Below the pieces are notes generated by a model. It saw only the letters and a list, made by a program, of their open reading frames with translations, was not told where the DNA came from and did no database searches. DNA of 64,000 bases from Roseibium sediminicola (GTDB lineage: Bacteria > Pseudomonadota > Alphaproteobacteria > Rhizobiales > Stappiaceae), in assembly GCF_023156505.1 (NCBI RefSeq), contig NZ_JALNMJ010000008.1, forward strand, positions 124,001 through 188,000. The letters are read 5' to 3'. This document shows, one piece after another, positions 55,830 through 64,000 of the stretch. Within the stretch, counting starts at the first letter, position 1; each line of letters opens with the position of its first letter. Both the position numbers and the translations under genes were made by a program.

Positions 55830-56474
55830 ATGTCCGCACTTAAAGAGCTTTCCTCTCTTGATCTAGCCGCTCTGGTGGCCAGCCGTGTCTGCCATGACAT
55901 CATCTCGCCAGTCGGCGCGATTACAAACGGGCTAGAGGTGCTCGACGAAGAGGGATCGGAGGACATGCGCGAATTCGCCATGGATCTGATCCGCAAGAGC
56001 GCTCGCCAGGCCTCGGCAAAACTGCAATTCGCCCGGCTGGCATTCGGTGCCGCAGGCTCGGCCGGTGCCGAGATCGACCTGGGCGATGCCCAGGTTGTTG
56101 CGACCGGGTTTATGGAAAACGAAAAATCCGATCTAAATTGGCAACTGACCCGGCATCTGATGCCGAAGAACTACGTAAAGCTGCTTCTTAACCTCATTCT
56201 GATCGCCAATCAGTGTGTGCCGCGCGGCGGCGAGATCCGGGTCGAGATGGAAGGCGAGCCGCAGTCGCCGTCCTTTACGCTTCACGCCAGCGGGCTGAAC
56301 CCCCGCATACCGCTCGGCATGAAGGAAACTCTGGGCGGAGAGGAGCCGGAGCGCGTCGACGCCCATTCGGTTCAGCCGATTTATACTTTGCTGCTTGCAC
56401 GTGAAAGTGGCATGGTATTAACAATAGATAAACAAGAAGAATTGGTAAAAATTACGGCCCTGCCGACAGACTAA
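55830..56474 (+). CDS. chpT: Histidine phosphotransferase ChpT
   Basis: A 214-aa dimeric phosphotransferase that relays phosphate from CckA to CtrA and CpdR in the alphaproteobacterial cell-cycle circuit. The phospho-accepting His22 lies in SRVCHDIISPVGAITNGLEV; the second part is a degenerate Bergerat fold (MPKNYVKLLLNLILIANQCV) without ATP-binding motifs, as in Caulobacter ChpT. It is the first gene of a same-strand run into cheA. ctrA itself lies 7 kb away on the other strand. Confidence 0.92.
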   Translation: MSALKELSSLDLAALVASRVCHDIISPVGAITNGLEVLDEEGSEDMREFAMDLIRKSARQASAKLQFARLAFGAAGSAGAEIDLGDAQVVATGFMENEKSDLNWQLTRHLMPKNYVKLLLNLILIANQCVPRGGEIRVEMEGEPQSPSFTLHASGLNPRIPLGMKETLGGEEPERVDAHSVQPIYTLLLARESGMVLTIDKQEELVKITALPTD

Positions 56475-56530
56475 ATCGGGTCATCAAAAGTCTCCGGCTG
56501 TTTCAGCGTATCTTAACTGTTTGAGGTCAA

Positions 56531-56605
56531 CCTGCTCTCATGGACTTCTCGGTCCAGACATCCTTTCCGGGATGCGGAACCAGTAACAAGTCGGGTGAGA
56601 GCAGG
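56531..56605 (+). promoter_or_regulatory. Branched leader RNA that masks the cheA ribosome site
   Basis: Perfect 10-bp outer stem CCTGCTCTCA (56531-56540) with TGAGAGCAGG (56596-56605). Inside are two further perfect 5-bp hairpins: TGGAC with GTCCA (56541-56545 / 56552-56556) and CATCC with GGATG (56559-56563 / 56570-56574). The right arm of the outer stem is the purine-rich ribosome site, ending 2 bases before the cheA ATG. The geometry looks like a multi-branched cis-regulatory RNA. I recognise no known family. Confidence 0.5.
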
Positions 56606-56607
56606 CC

Positions 56608-59427
56608 ATGGACGACCTCCTCAGGGAATTCATTACCGAGACGAACGAGAGTCTCGATGTTGTCGACGTTGAGCTCGTAAAATTCGAGCAGGAACCGAAC
56701 AACGCCACCATTCTAGATAACATCTTCCGTCTGGTGCACACCATTAAGGGCACCTGCGGTTTCCTTGGTCTCCCCCGGCTAGAAGGCATTGCACACGCTG
56801 CCGAAACGCTGATGGGCAAATTCCGCGACGGCGCGCCTGTGACGCAGGAAGCCGTGTCGCTGATCCTGATCTCGATCGATCAGATCAAGGAAATTCTGAA
56901 CGAGCTGGAATCTGCCGAGGGCGAAGAGCCGGAAGGTGACGACAGCGAGTTGATCGGCAAGCTGGAAAACATGTCCGCGAAAGCGGATGCGGCGATGGCC
57001 GGCGGCGGTGAAGAGGAAGCGCCCGCGGCGGAGGCCGTGGAAGACGCGCCTGCCGAAGAGCCCGCTGCAGCAGCTGCCGAGGTGGAGCCGGACATCAACG
57101 TACCGGACCAGGCGCTTGAACGTCCGCTCCGGCCGGGTGAAGTTTCCCTGGACGAGCTGGAACGGGCTTTCCAGGAAACCGAGATCGAAGTTGAAGTGGC
57201 CGAACCGGAGCTCATCGATGTAGACGAAGCTCACGACGAGGTTGAAGACATCGAGCCCGAGCCGGCTCCCGCCGCAGCGGCTCCCAAGGCTGAGGCCAAG
57301 GCCAAGACCGAGGTCAAGGACGCCAAGGATCCCGAGAAGAAGAAGGGTGGCGGAGTTTCCAACCAGAGCATCCGTGTTGCGGTCGATACGCTGGAACATC
57401 TGATGACCATGGTGTCGGAACTCGTGCTGACCCGGAACCAGCTTCTGGAAATCGTCCGCCGGCATGAAGACAGCGAATTCAAGGTGCCGCTGCAGCGCCT
57501 GTCCAATGTGACGGCCGAGTTGCAGGAAGGCGTCATGGCGACGCGCATGCAGCCGATCGGCAACGCCTGGCAGAAACTGCCGCGGATTGTGCGCGATCTC
57601 AGCCAGGAACTGGAAAAGCCGATCGATCTGGAAATGATCGGTGCGGATACCGAACTGGACCGCCAGGTCCTGGAAATGATCAAGGACCCGCTCACCCATA
57701 TGGTGCGCAACTCCGCCGACCACGGTCTGGAGCGTCCGGAAGACCGACGCGCAGCCGGCAAGCCGGAGAAGGGCACCATCACCCTTGCGGCCTACCATGA
57801 AGGCGGCCACATTATCATCGAGGTCCGCGACGACGGCAAAGGCATCGATGTCGACCGGGTGAAGGCGAAAGTCGTCGAGCGCGGCCTGGCGAGCGAAGCC
57901 GAAGTCGACAAGATGACGGACGCGCAGATCCACAAGTTCATCTTCGCCGCCGGTTTCTCGACCGCCGCCAAGGTGACCAGCGTGTCCGGCCGCGGTGTCG
58001 GCATGGACGTGGTCCGCAACAACATCGAGCTGATCGGCGGTACGGTCGACCTGCGCTCCACTGCGGGTAAGGGCTCGAGCTTCATCATCAAGATCCCGCT
58101 GACGCTCGCGATCGTCTCGACGCTGATCGTCGAGGCAAGCGGCGACCGCTTCGCGATCCCGCAGCTCTCCGTGGTGGAACTGGTCCGGGTGCAGACCAAT
58201 TCCGAGCACCGTATAGAGCGGATCAAGGACACGCCGGTCCTGCGCCTGCGCAACAAGCTGCTTCCGCTGGTGCACCTGTCCCAGCTGCTGGACATCTATG
58301 AAGGCGAGGACGTGGAGAAGGCGATCGACTCCGACAACGGCTTCATCGTTGTCATGCAGGTCGGCAGCCAGACCTTCGGCGTTGTGGTCGACGGTGTCTT
58401 CCATACGGAGGAAATCGTGGTCAAGCCGATGTCGACCATGCTGCGTGCGCTCGACATGTTCTCCGGCAACACCATCCTGGGCGACGGCTCGGTGATCATG
58501 ATCATCGATCCGAACGGCATCGCCAGCGCCATGGCAAGCCATGCATCCAGCGCGGTTGCCGAGAACCAGGAAGACGAACAAGAGGACCTGCAGCGCAAAG
58601 CCATGACCGGCCAGAACGCTATCTCGCTGCTTCTGTTCCGCGCCGGTGCGCCGGAGCCGAAAGCGGTGCCTCTGTCGCTGGTCACGCGCCTGGAAGAGTT
58701 CGAGGTCTCCAAGATCGAGCGCTCCAACGGCCGCGACCTGGTCCAGTACCGCGGTGCTCTGATGCCGCTGGTCTATGTCAACGAGGGCGACTGCCACAAG
58801 ACCGAAGGCACCCAGCCGATGCTGGTGTTCTCGGATGCCGGCCGCTCCATGGGCCTCGTCGTCGACGAGATCGTCGACATTGTCGAGGACCGCATGAACA
58901 TCGAGGTCGGTTCGGAACGTCCGGGTATTCTCGGCTCCGCTGTGGTCAAGGAACGGGCGACGGAGATCATCGATCTCGGCTTCTACCTGCCGCAGGCCTT
59001 CGAAGACTGGTTCATGCGCAAGGAAATGGACATTGCGTCGCTGACGAAGAAAGTTCTCTTCGTCGATGACAGCTCGTTCTTCCGCAACATGCTGACACCG
59101 GTCCTGAAAGCCGCGGGCTATGACGTGACCACCTGTGTCGGTCCGCAGCAGGCCTTCGAGCTTCTGGAAAACGGCGACAAGTTCCATGCGATCGTCAGCG
59201 ACATCGAAATGCCGGAAATCAACGGCTTCGAGTTCTGTGAATCGCTGCGCCGCGATCCGCGGTTCCGCAACATCCCGGTCCTGGCCCTGTCGTCCATGGT
59301 GACGCCGGCCTCGATCGAGCGCGGGCGCCAGGCGGGCTTTGACGACTATGTCGCCAAGTTCGACCGTCCGGGTCTGATTGCGGCCCTGAAAGATGTCTTC
59401 TCCGGTGAAATGGGAGCTGCAGCATGA
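56608..59427 (+). CDS. cheA: Hybrid chemotaxis histidine kinase CheA with receiver domain
   Basis: A 939-aa CheA. The P1 Hpt domain has His44 in LVHTIKGTCGFLGLPR; an acidic Ala/Glu/Pro linker (about 110-240) stands where the CheY-binding P2 would be. Then come the dimerisation helices (about 250-325), ATPase (DPLTHMVRNSADHGLERPED, DDGKGIDVDRV, GRGVGMDVVRNNIELIGG), a CheW-like P5 (about 491-640), a second CheW-like segment (about 664-795) and a C-terminal receiver domain with Asp865 (VSDIEMPEINGFEF) at 811-939. Its end overlaps cheW by ATGA. Confidence 0.95.
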   Translation: MDDLLREFITETNESLDVVDVELVKFEQEPNNATILDNIFRLVHTIKGTCGFLGLPRLEGIAHAAETLMGKFRDGAPVTQEAVSLILISIDQIKEILNELESAEGEEPEGDDSELIGKLENMSAKADAAMAGGGEEEAPAAEAVEDAPAEEPAAAAAEVEPDINVPDQALERPLRPGEVSLDELERAFQETEIEVEVAEPELIDVDEAHDEVEDIEPEPAPAAAAPKAEAKAKTEVKDAKDPEKKKGGGVSNQSIRVAVDTLEHLMTMVSELVLTRNQLLEIVRRHEDSEFKVPLQRLSNVTAELQEGVMATRMQPIGNAWQKLPRIVRDLSQELEKPIDLEMIGADTELDRQVLEMIKDPLTHMVRNSADHGLERPEDRRAAGKPEKGTITLAAYHEGGHIIIEVRDDGKGIDVDRVKAKVVERGLASEAEVDKMTDAQIHKFIFAAGFSTAAKVTSVSGRGVGMDVVRNNIELIGGTVDLRSTAGKGSSFIIKIPLTLAIVSTLIVEASGDRFAIPQLSVVELVRVQTNSEHRIERIKDTPVLRLRNKLLPLVHLSQLLDIYEGEDVEKAIDSDNGFIVVMQVGSQTFGVVVDGVFHTEEIVVKPMSTMLRALDMFSGNTILGDGSVIMIIDPNGIASAMASHASSAVAENQEDEQEDLQRKAMTGQNAISLLLFRAGAPEPKAVPLSLVTRLEEFEVSKIERSNGRDLVQYRGALMPLVYVNEGDCHKTEGTQPMLVFSDAGRSMGLVVDEIVDIVEDRMNIEVGSERPGILGSAVVKERATEIIDLGFYLPQAFEDWFMRKEMDIASLTKKVLFVDDSSFFRNMLTPVLKAAGYDVTTCVGPQQAFELLENGDKFHAIVSDIEMPEINGFEFCESLRRDPRFRNIPVLALSSMVTPASIERGRQAGFDDYVAKFDRPGLIAALKDVFSGEMGAAA

Positions 59428-59915
59428 GTGTGCTGGAACACAAACTTCCTGACGATCAGGAAACCGCCAGCGACATGATCCAGTATGTGACCGTCGTGAT
59501 CGGGGGGCAGCTGTTCGGCCTGCCGATCTCCCAGGTCCATGACGTGTTCGTGCCGGAAAGCGTGACGCGGGTGCCCAAGTCGGCGCCTGAGGTCCAGGGT
59601 GTGCTCAACCTGCGCGGGCGGATCGTCACGGCGATCAACATGCGCCGCCGTCTGCACTTGCCTCCGTTGAAAGATGGGCAGATGATGGCTGTGGGCATTG
59701 AGTACAAGCAGGAAAGCTACGGTCTGGTCATCGACACCGTTGGCGAAGTTCTGACGCTGCCGTCCGCATCGGCCGAGCCCAATCCATCAAACCTGGATCG
59801 CCGCTGGGCTGAGATTTCCGGCGGTGTGCACCGCCTGGAGGGCCAGTTGATGGTTATTCTCGATGTGGATCGCCTGCTTGGCTCGATGTTCACCGAACCC
59901 ATGGCTGCAGCATAA
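59424..59915 (+). CDS. cheW: Chemotaxis adaptor CheW
   Basis: A 163-aa coupling protein linking chemoreceptors to CheA. It has the CheW beta-barrel motifs FGLPISQVHDVFVPESVTRV, PEVQGVLNLRGRIVTAINMR and YGLVIDTVGEVLTLP. Its ATG overlaps the cheA stop (ATGA), so it is translationally coupled; cheY follows after 37 bp. Confidence 0.95.
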   Translation: MSVLEHKLPDDQETASDMIQYVTVVIGGQLFGLPISQVHDVFVPESVTRVPKSAPEVQGVLNLRGRIVTAINMRRRLHLPPLKDGQMMAVGIEYKQESYGLVIDTVGEVLTLPSASAEPNPSNLDRRWAEISGGVHRLEGQLMVILDVDRLLGSMFTEPMAAA

Positions 59916-59952
59916 GTAGGCCGAAACGGCCGCCTAAGTGGAGTTACGCCTG

Positions 59953-60318
59953 ATGAAACAGTGCCTTGTAGTAGATGACTCAAGCGTCATCCGTAAGGTC
60001 GCCCGCCGAATTCTCGAAGACATGAATTTCGAGATCACCGAAGCTGAAGATGGCCAACAGGCGCTTGACGAATGCCGGAAAACCATGCCGGACGCCATCC
60101 TGCTGGACTGGAACATGCCGGTGATGGACGGGTTGGAATTTCTGACCAGCCTGCGTGCGGAAGAAGGTGGTGAAAACCCGATCGTCGTGTTCTGCACCAC
60201 CGAAAACGACGTCGCCCACATTGCACGGGCCATCCGCGCCGGGGCGAACGAATACATCATGAAGCCGTTCGATCGCGAAATCGTCGAAGCCAAGTTTCAG
60301 GAAGTCGGTCTCATCTAG
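59953..60318 (+). CDS. cheY: CheY-type response regulator
   Basis: A 121-aa single receiver domain. Asp52 in AILLDWNMPVMDGLEF is the phosphorylation site; the acidic pair VVDDSS, the Thr-containing VVFCTTEND and Lys in EYIMKPFDRE complete the site. The ATG at 59953 has GGAG at 9 bases; an upstream GTG is open but less likely. In alphaproteobacteria such proteins either act on the flagellar switch or serve as a phosphate sink. Confidence 0.94.
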   Translation: MKQCLVVDDSSVIRKVARRILEDMNFEITEAEDGQQALDECRKTMPDAILLDWNMPVMDGLEFLTSLRAEEGGENPIVVFCTTENDVAHIARAIRAGANEYIMKPFDREIVEAKFQEVGLI

Positions 60319-60338
60319 TATCGAGTTGGGCAGTCTAA

Positions 60339-61556
60339 ATGGCGTTTGCGCAAAGAAGTATAACCGCGGGCACGAGTCCGGGCAGCGATCCCATCAAGGT
60401 CATGGTCGTCGATGACGCAGTCGTCATCCGCGGACTCCTGACACGCTGGCTCGGTGAAGACAAAAGTCTGAAAGTCGTAAGCTCGCAACGCAACGGCAAG
60501 CTTGCCGTCGAAGATATCGAAAAAAGCAATCCCGACGTCGTGGTCCTGGATATCGAGATGCCGGAAATGGACGGCATGACGGCACTGCCGCTCATGCTCG
60601 CCAAGAAGCGCGATCTCGTCATCATCATGGCGTCGACGCTCACCCGCCGGAACGCGGAAATCAGCCTGAAGGCCCTGTCGCTCGGCGCTGCCGATTATGT
60701 GCCCAAGCCTGAATCCACGTCGGAAGTGACAACCTCGATCGATTTCCGCCGCGAACTCGTCGAGAAGGTCAAGGCGCTCGGCGCCCGCGCCATCCGCATG
60801 CGCGGACCGGCCCGGACCATGCGTGCGGAAACCAACGCCGGCCGGACGGCCCAGCCGGTCAGGCCCGTCACCGCGCGCCCGGCAACAGATACACGCGCAA
60901 GCTTTCGTGGAGCTGCCCAGCCGGCAGCCGCGGCTGCGCCGAAATTCCAGACGCGCCCCTATTCCTCGGCCCGGCCGCGGATTCTGGCCATCGGGTCGTC
61001 TACCGGCGGTCCGCAGGCGCTGCAGGAAGTGATGAAGGAAGTTGGTACGGCCATGAACGATGTCCCGGTCGTCATCACCCAGCACATGCCGCCGACCTTT
61101 ACCGCCATTCTGGCGGAGCATATGGGCAAAGCCGCCCTGCGCCCGGCCAAGGAAGGCGAGGATGGTGAAGTGCTCAAACCCGGCAATATCTATGTCGCGC
61201 CGGGCGGCAGGCACATGATCGTGGAAAAGGATGCCGGTGCGGTGAAAATCCGTCTGACGGATGGCCCGCCGGTGAATTTCTGCAAACCCGCCGTCGATCC
61301 TCTGTTCGATAGCGTCGCCAAGGCTTATGGCTCGGCGACCCTCGGCATCATTCTGACCGGCATGGGCCACGACGGCGCTGACGGTGTGAAGACCATCGCG
61401 GCCGGTGGCGGCAGCGTGATCACGCAGGATGAAGCCAGCAGCGTTGTCTGGGGCATGCCGGGCGCCGCCGCGCAGACAGGCATGTGTTGCGACATTCTAC
61501 CCTTGAAGGAGATCGGACCCAAGATCTCGCGCGTTCTGAAGGGGAACACAAGATGA
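60339..61556 (+). CDS. cheB: Protein-glutamate methylesterase CheB
   Basis: A 405-aa two-domain protein: receiver (residues 18-140, Asp71 in VVVLDIEMPEMDG), a basic linker, and methylesterase with the catalytic triad in GSSTGGPQALQEVM (Ser), VITQHMPPTFTAIL (His) and TGMGHDGADGVK (Asp). It removes methyl groups from chemoreceptors. It overlaps cheR by ATGA. Confidence 0.95.
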   Translation: MAFAQRSITAGTSPGSDPIKVMVVDDAVVIRGLLTRWLGEDKSLKVVSSQRNGKLAVEDIEKSNPDVVVLDIEMPEMDGMTALPLMLAKKRDLVIIMASTLTRRNAEISLKALSLGAADYVPKPESTSEVTTSIDFRRELVEKVKALGARAIRMRGPARTMRAETNAGRTAQPVRPVTARPATDTRASFRGAAQPAAAAAPKFQTRPYSSARPRILAIGSSTGGPQALQEVMKEVGTAMNDVPVVITQHMPPTFTAILAEHMGKAALRPAKEGEDGEVLKPGNIYVAPGGRHMIVEKDAGAVKIRLTDGPPVNFCKPAVDPLFDSVAKAYGSATLGIILTGMGHDGADGVKTIAAGGGSVITQDEASSVVWGMPGAAAQTGMCCDILPLKEIGPKISRVLKGNTR

Positions 61557-62449
61557 CCCCAAGCGAGTTCGAGTTCCTGAAAAACTTCCTGAAGACCAAG
61601 TCCGGCCTGGTCCTCTCGAACGACAAGCAATATCTGGTCGAAAGCCGTCTGCTGCCGATCGCACGCAGTTCCAAGCTGGAAACGCTCAGCGCGGTGATCC
61701 AGCAGCTGCAGCGCGGTACCAACCGGGCGCTTGAAACGGATGTCATCGAGGCGATGACGACAAACGAGTCGTTCTTCTTCCGCGACAAGACGCCGTTCGA
61801 CCACTTCAAGGAAACCATGTTGCCCGCGCTGCTGCAAAGCCGTGCGACACGCAAGCAGCTGAAGATCTGGTGCGCGGCCGCCTCCACAGGCCAGGAGCCC
61901 TATTCCCTGGCGATCTGCCTGAAGGAAGACGCCGCGAAAATGGGGGGCTGGCGGACGCGGATCCTTGGCACCGATCTCAGTCAGGAAGTGCTCGAGAAGG
62001 CCAAGACCGGTCTCTACAGCCAGTTCGAGGTCCAGCGCGGCCTGCCGATTCAGATGCTGCTGAAATATTTCGAGCAAAAGGGCGACATGTGGCAGATCAA
62101 TGCCGGCATGCGCGCGATGATCGAATGGAAGAAGCTCAACCTCCTGGAAAGCTTCGCCCATCTTGGCGAATTCGACATCGTCTTCTGCCGCAACGTGCTG
62201 ATCTATTTCGACCAGGCGACCAAGACCGAGATCCTCGGCCGCCTTGCCAAGTCACTGCCGGATGACGGTTATCTGGTGCTCGGCGCGGCCGAAACGGTCG
62301 TCGGTCTGACCGATGCCTTCAAGCCGGTTGCGGGAAAGCGCGGACTGTTCCAGAAGAAGCAGGCCGTGCAGGCATCGACCGGTACCGTTTCCAGCCCGCG
62401 CGTGGCTGTCGGCGCCGGCGCCGGTGGCGGTATTGGCCTGAGGCGCTAA
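61553..62449 (+). CDS. cheR: Chemotaxis methyltransferase CheR
   Basis: A 298-aa S-adenosylmethionine-dependent enzyme that methylates chemoreceptors. N-terminal helical domain, then the motifs TTNESFFFRDKTPFDHF, IWCAAASTGQEPYSLAI (SAM binding), LGTDLSQEVLEKAKTG and FDIVFCRNVLIYFDQ. The tail after LVLGAAETV is Gly/Val/Ser-rich. The ATG at 61553 overlaps the cheB stop. A terminator follows. Confidence 0.95.
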   Translation: MTPSEFEFLKNFLKTKSGLVLSNDKQYLVESRLLPIARSSKLETLSAVIQQLQRGTNRALETDVIEAMTTNESFFFRDKTPFDHFKETMLPALLQSRATRKQLKIWCAAASTGQEPYSLAICLKEDAAKMGGWRTRILGTDLSQEVLEKAKTGLYSQFEVQRGLPIQMLLKYFEQKGDMWQINAGMRAMIEWKKLNLLESFAHLGEFDIVFCRNVLIYFDQATKTEILGRLAKSLPDDGYLVLGAAETVVGLTDAFKPVAGKRGLFQKKQAVQASTGTVSSPRVAVGAGAGGGIGLRR

Positions 62450-62470
62450 GGCTGTGCTCAAGCGGATTTG

Positions 62471-62496
62471 AAAAGGCGGCTCCGGCCGCCTTTTTT
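62471..62496 (+). terminator. Intrinsic terminator of the che operon
   Basis: Perfect stem AAAAGGCGGC / GCCGCCTTTT with a TCCG tetraloop and T6, 21 bp after the cheR stop codon. Confidence 0.94.
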
Positions 62497-62498
62497 GT

Positions 62499-62512
62499 TC
62501 ACGAATTCGTGA
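62499..62512. promoter_or_regulatory. 14-bp palindrome upstream of MBL-fold gene
   Basis: Perfect palindrome TCACGAATTCGTGA directly after the che terminator, about 210 bp upstream of the next gene. It has the form of an operator for a dimeric regulator. No function is known. Confidence 0.3.
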
Positions 62513-62721
62513 TGCCCCGCTCGATAGCGCTGAGGTTGGCTGTCTCTTTCAGGTTATTGAATTCATTAACTTAATTCCCTCTCCAGAAGTTTATCCGATA
62601 AGGCCCCTTGGAACCTTGCCGGGAGAGGCATCTGCTCCATCTCTCAAGGCGAGGTGCTAGAGCGGAAAAATCGATTTTCTGACCTATCGGCGAAACAAAT
62701 AGATAATCGGAGAGCGGGAAC

Positions 62722-63693
62722 ATGACCGAGATTAAAGTTGAACTGACGCGCCGCGCGGCGCTTCTGGGGGCTGGTGGAGCGCTCGCCGGAGCAAGTCTTG
62801 CCGGTACGCTGCCGGTCCATGCCGCGGCTGAAAAACAGGGGGCACTGCCGGCGCCGGTGGCCCGCTATTCGGTCGGCGGCTTTGAAGTGACGACGCTCCA
62901 TGACGGCGCCGTGTCCCTGCAGGAGCCGCAAAAAACCTTCGCCATGAATGTGGATGCGGATACGTTTGCTGCCACCAACGCGGAAAACTTCCTGCCGAAC
63001 GACAATTTCCAGATCAGCTTCACACCGACCCTGGTCAACACGGGTAGCGAACTGGTCCTGTTCGACACCGGCAATGGCGAAGGCGCACGTCCGGCGCGCG
63101 GCAACATGCGGTCCGCGCTGGAAGCCGCGGGCTATTCGCCCTCGCAGGTCGATATTGTTGTCCTGACCCACATGCATCCGGATCATGTTGGCGGTCTGAT
63201 GGAAGGCGGCGCACCCACTTTCCCGAACGCGCGCTACGTGACCGGTCAGAAGGAATACGACTTCTGGGCGGCCATGGACAAGGAGGCCAACGGCGTCACC
63301 AAGTTGCTGGCATCCAACGTGACGCCGCTTGCCGACAGGATGACCTTCCTGGGCGACGGCGGTTCTGTCACTGGCGGGATCACCGCGTTGGCCGCCAACG
63401 GTCATACGCCAGGCCACATGATCTACATGCTTGAGGACGGCGGCAAGCAGCTCGCGCTGACCGCCGATACCGCGAACCACTATGTCTGGTCGCTGGCGCA
63501 CCCGACCTGGGAAGTCCGGTTCGACATGGACAAGGAGGCGGCTGCCGCCACCCGCAAGTCGGTGTTCAGCATGCTGGCCGCGGACAAGATTCCGTTTGTC
63601 GGCTACCACATGCCGTTCCCGGCGGTGGGATATGTGGAGACCGCCGGCGAGGGCTTCCGCTACGTGCCGGCGTCCTACCAGCTGTCGCTCTGA
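62722..63693 (+). CDS. Tat-exported metallo-beta-lactamase-fold hydrolase
   Basis: A 323-aa protein. The N terminus ELTRRAALLGAGGALAGASL has a twin-arginine signal pattern ending near VHAAA (about residue 37). The metal motif LTHMHPDHVGGLMEGG (HxHxDH) and ANGHTPGHMIY, TADTANHYVW and VGYHMPFPAVGYVE follow, which together supply the usual dinuclear zinc site. It resembles quorum-quenching lactonases and related hydrolases of this fold; the substrate is unknown. It is convergent with ctrA. Confidence 0.88.
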   Translation: MTEIKVELTRRAALLGAGGALAGASLAGTLPVHAAAEKQGALPAPVARYSVGGFEVTTLHDGAVSLQEPQKTFAMNVDADTFAATNAENFLPNDNFQISFTPTLVNTGSELVLFDTGNGEGARPARGNMRSALEAAGYSPSQVDIVVLTHMHPDHVGGLMEGGAPTFPNARYVTGQKEYDFWAAMDKEANGVTKLLASNVTPLADRMTFLGDGGSVTGGITALAANGHTPGHMIYMLEDGGKQLALTADTANHYVWSLAHPTWEVRFDMDKEAAAATRKSVFSMLAADKIPFVGYHMPFPAVGYVETAGEGFRYVPASYQLSL

Positions 63694-63715
63694 TCCAGAC
63701 AAACGCTCAAAACAA

Positions 63716-63740
63716 AAAGCCCCGGCAGTGCCGGGGCTTT
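63716..63740. terminator. Bidirectional terminator between MBL-fold gene and ctrA
   Basis: Perfect 11-bp stem AAAGCCCCGGC / GCCGGGGCTTT with an AGT loop. An A-rich flank (AAAACAAAAAG) gives a U-run for ctrA on the minus strand. Confidence 0.9.
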
Positions 63741-63766
63741 GATGTGTTCGAAGACGCCGGTACCTA

Positions 63767-64000
63767 TCAGGCGGCGGCCTCGACGTCCGGCTCGCGCAGC
63801 ACGTAGCCACGGCCCCAGACGGTTTCGATGTAGTTCTTGCCGGAGGTGGCCGCCGCCAGCTTCTTGCGAAGCTTGCAGATGAAGACGTCGATGATCTTCA
63901 GTTCCGGCTCGTCCATGCCGCCATAAAGGTGGTTCAGGAACATTTCCTTGGTAAGCGTGGTGCCCTTGCGCAGCGAGAGCAGCTCCAGCATCTGGTATTC
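63767..64000 (-). CDS. ctrA: Cell-cycle response regulator CtrA (C-terminal part)
   Basis: Partial: the last 77 residues of an OmpR-type response regulator; the receiver domain lies beyond the window edge. The DNA-binding domain reads [60 protein letters not shown] and GYVLREPD, the highly conserved CtrA winged helix. CtrA silences or activates cell-cycle, motility and division genes by binding TTAA-N7-TTAA. Its upstream phosphodonor ChpT is encoded at 55.8 kb. Confidence 0.93.
   Translation of the reverse strand, partial: EYQMLELLSLRKGTTLTKEMFLNHLYGGMDEPELKIIDVFICKLRKKLAAATSGKNYIETVWGRGYVLREPDVEAAA

Noticed and set aside
56779-59187. Long open frame (802 codons) antisense to cheA
   Set aside because: Same reason: it shadows a real gene with strong GC third-position bias.

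Overview
The window is GC-rich chromosomal DNA from an alphaproteobacterium. ChpT, CtrA, EipA (DUF1134), a DUF4164 protein, the zapA–6S RNA–5-formyl-THF cyclo-ligase order and the tkt–gap–pgk–fba cluster all point to the Rhizobiales/Hyphomicrobiales. Overall gene content looks closest to the Stappia/Roseibium (Labrenzia) group, but that genus-level guess is inference. Almost everything is core genome. I see no prophage, transposase, CRISPR array or plasmid functions.

Layout. 0–2.4 kb: a WYL regulator, a RidA protein, a decayed HD-hydrolase gene and two small conserved proteins. 2.8–4.8 kb: an ExbB/MotA-like plus OmpA/MotB-like motor pair. 5.1–15.9 kb (all minus strand): inositol monophosphatase, EF-P, a Sel1-repeat protein, a ThiE-like protein, and the central carbon genes fba, pgk, gap and tkt, interspersed with a VOC protein, a LysE exporter and two tiny membrane proteins. 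16.3–19.6 kb (plus strand): DUF4164, zapA, 6S RNA, cyclo-ligase, YmdB-like phosphoesterase, yebC. 21.1–23.5 kb: ruvC-ruvA-small membrane protein-ruvB. 23.6–25.7 kb: a chemoreceptor. 25.8–37.0 kb: ybgC-tolQ-tolR-tolA-tolB-pal-cpoB-tilS-ftsH-glmM, a complete envelope-constriction set followed by housekeeping genes.

37.2–49.3 kb: an outer-membrane barrel protein with a CtrA-type box upstream, serC-serA behind a structured leader, two transporters, purA, a large membrane-anchored protein of unknown function, a palindromic repeat element, and a TPP riboswitch controlling thiXY. 49.3–55.7 kb: rpoH, rluD, a DUF6476-like protein, tRNA-Glu, a DeoR regulator, a coiled-coil protein, eipA and a YHS protein. 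55.8–62.4 kb: chpT and cheA-cheW-cheY-cheB-cheR. The window ends in a metallo-beta-lactamase-fold protein and the 3' part of ctrA on the opposite strand.

How the genes work together: one half serves central metabolism (glycolytic/pentose genes, serine, purine and thiamine supply). The other half serves the envelope and cell cycle: Tol-Pal, ZapA, EipA, FtsH, RpoH, and ChpT and CtrA flanking a chemotaxis operon. The most notable non-coding signals, all read by eye and not folded by software, are a branched inverted-repeat structure that would mask the cheA ribosome site, a serC leader with two mutually exclusive stems around its Shine-Dalgarno, a ~268-bp inverted-repeat element whose end supplies a gene's stop codon, and two other families of palindromic intergenic repeats.
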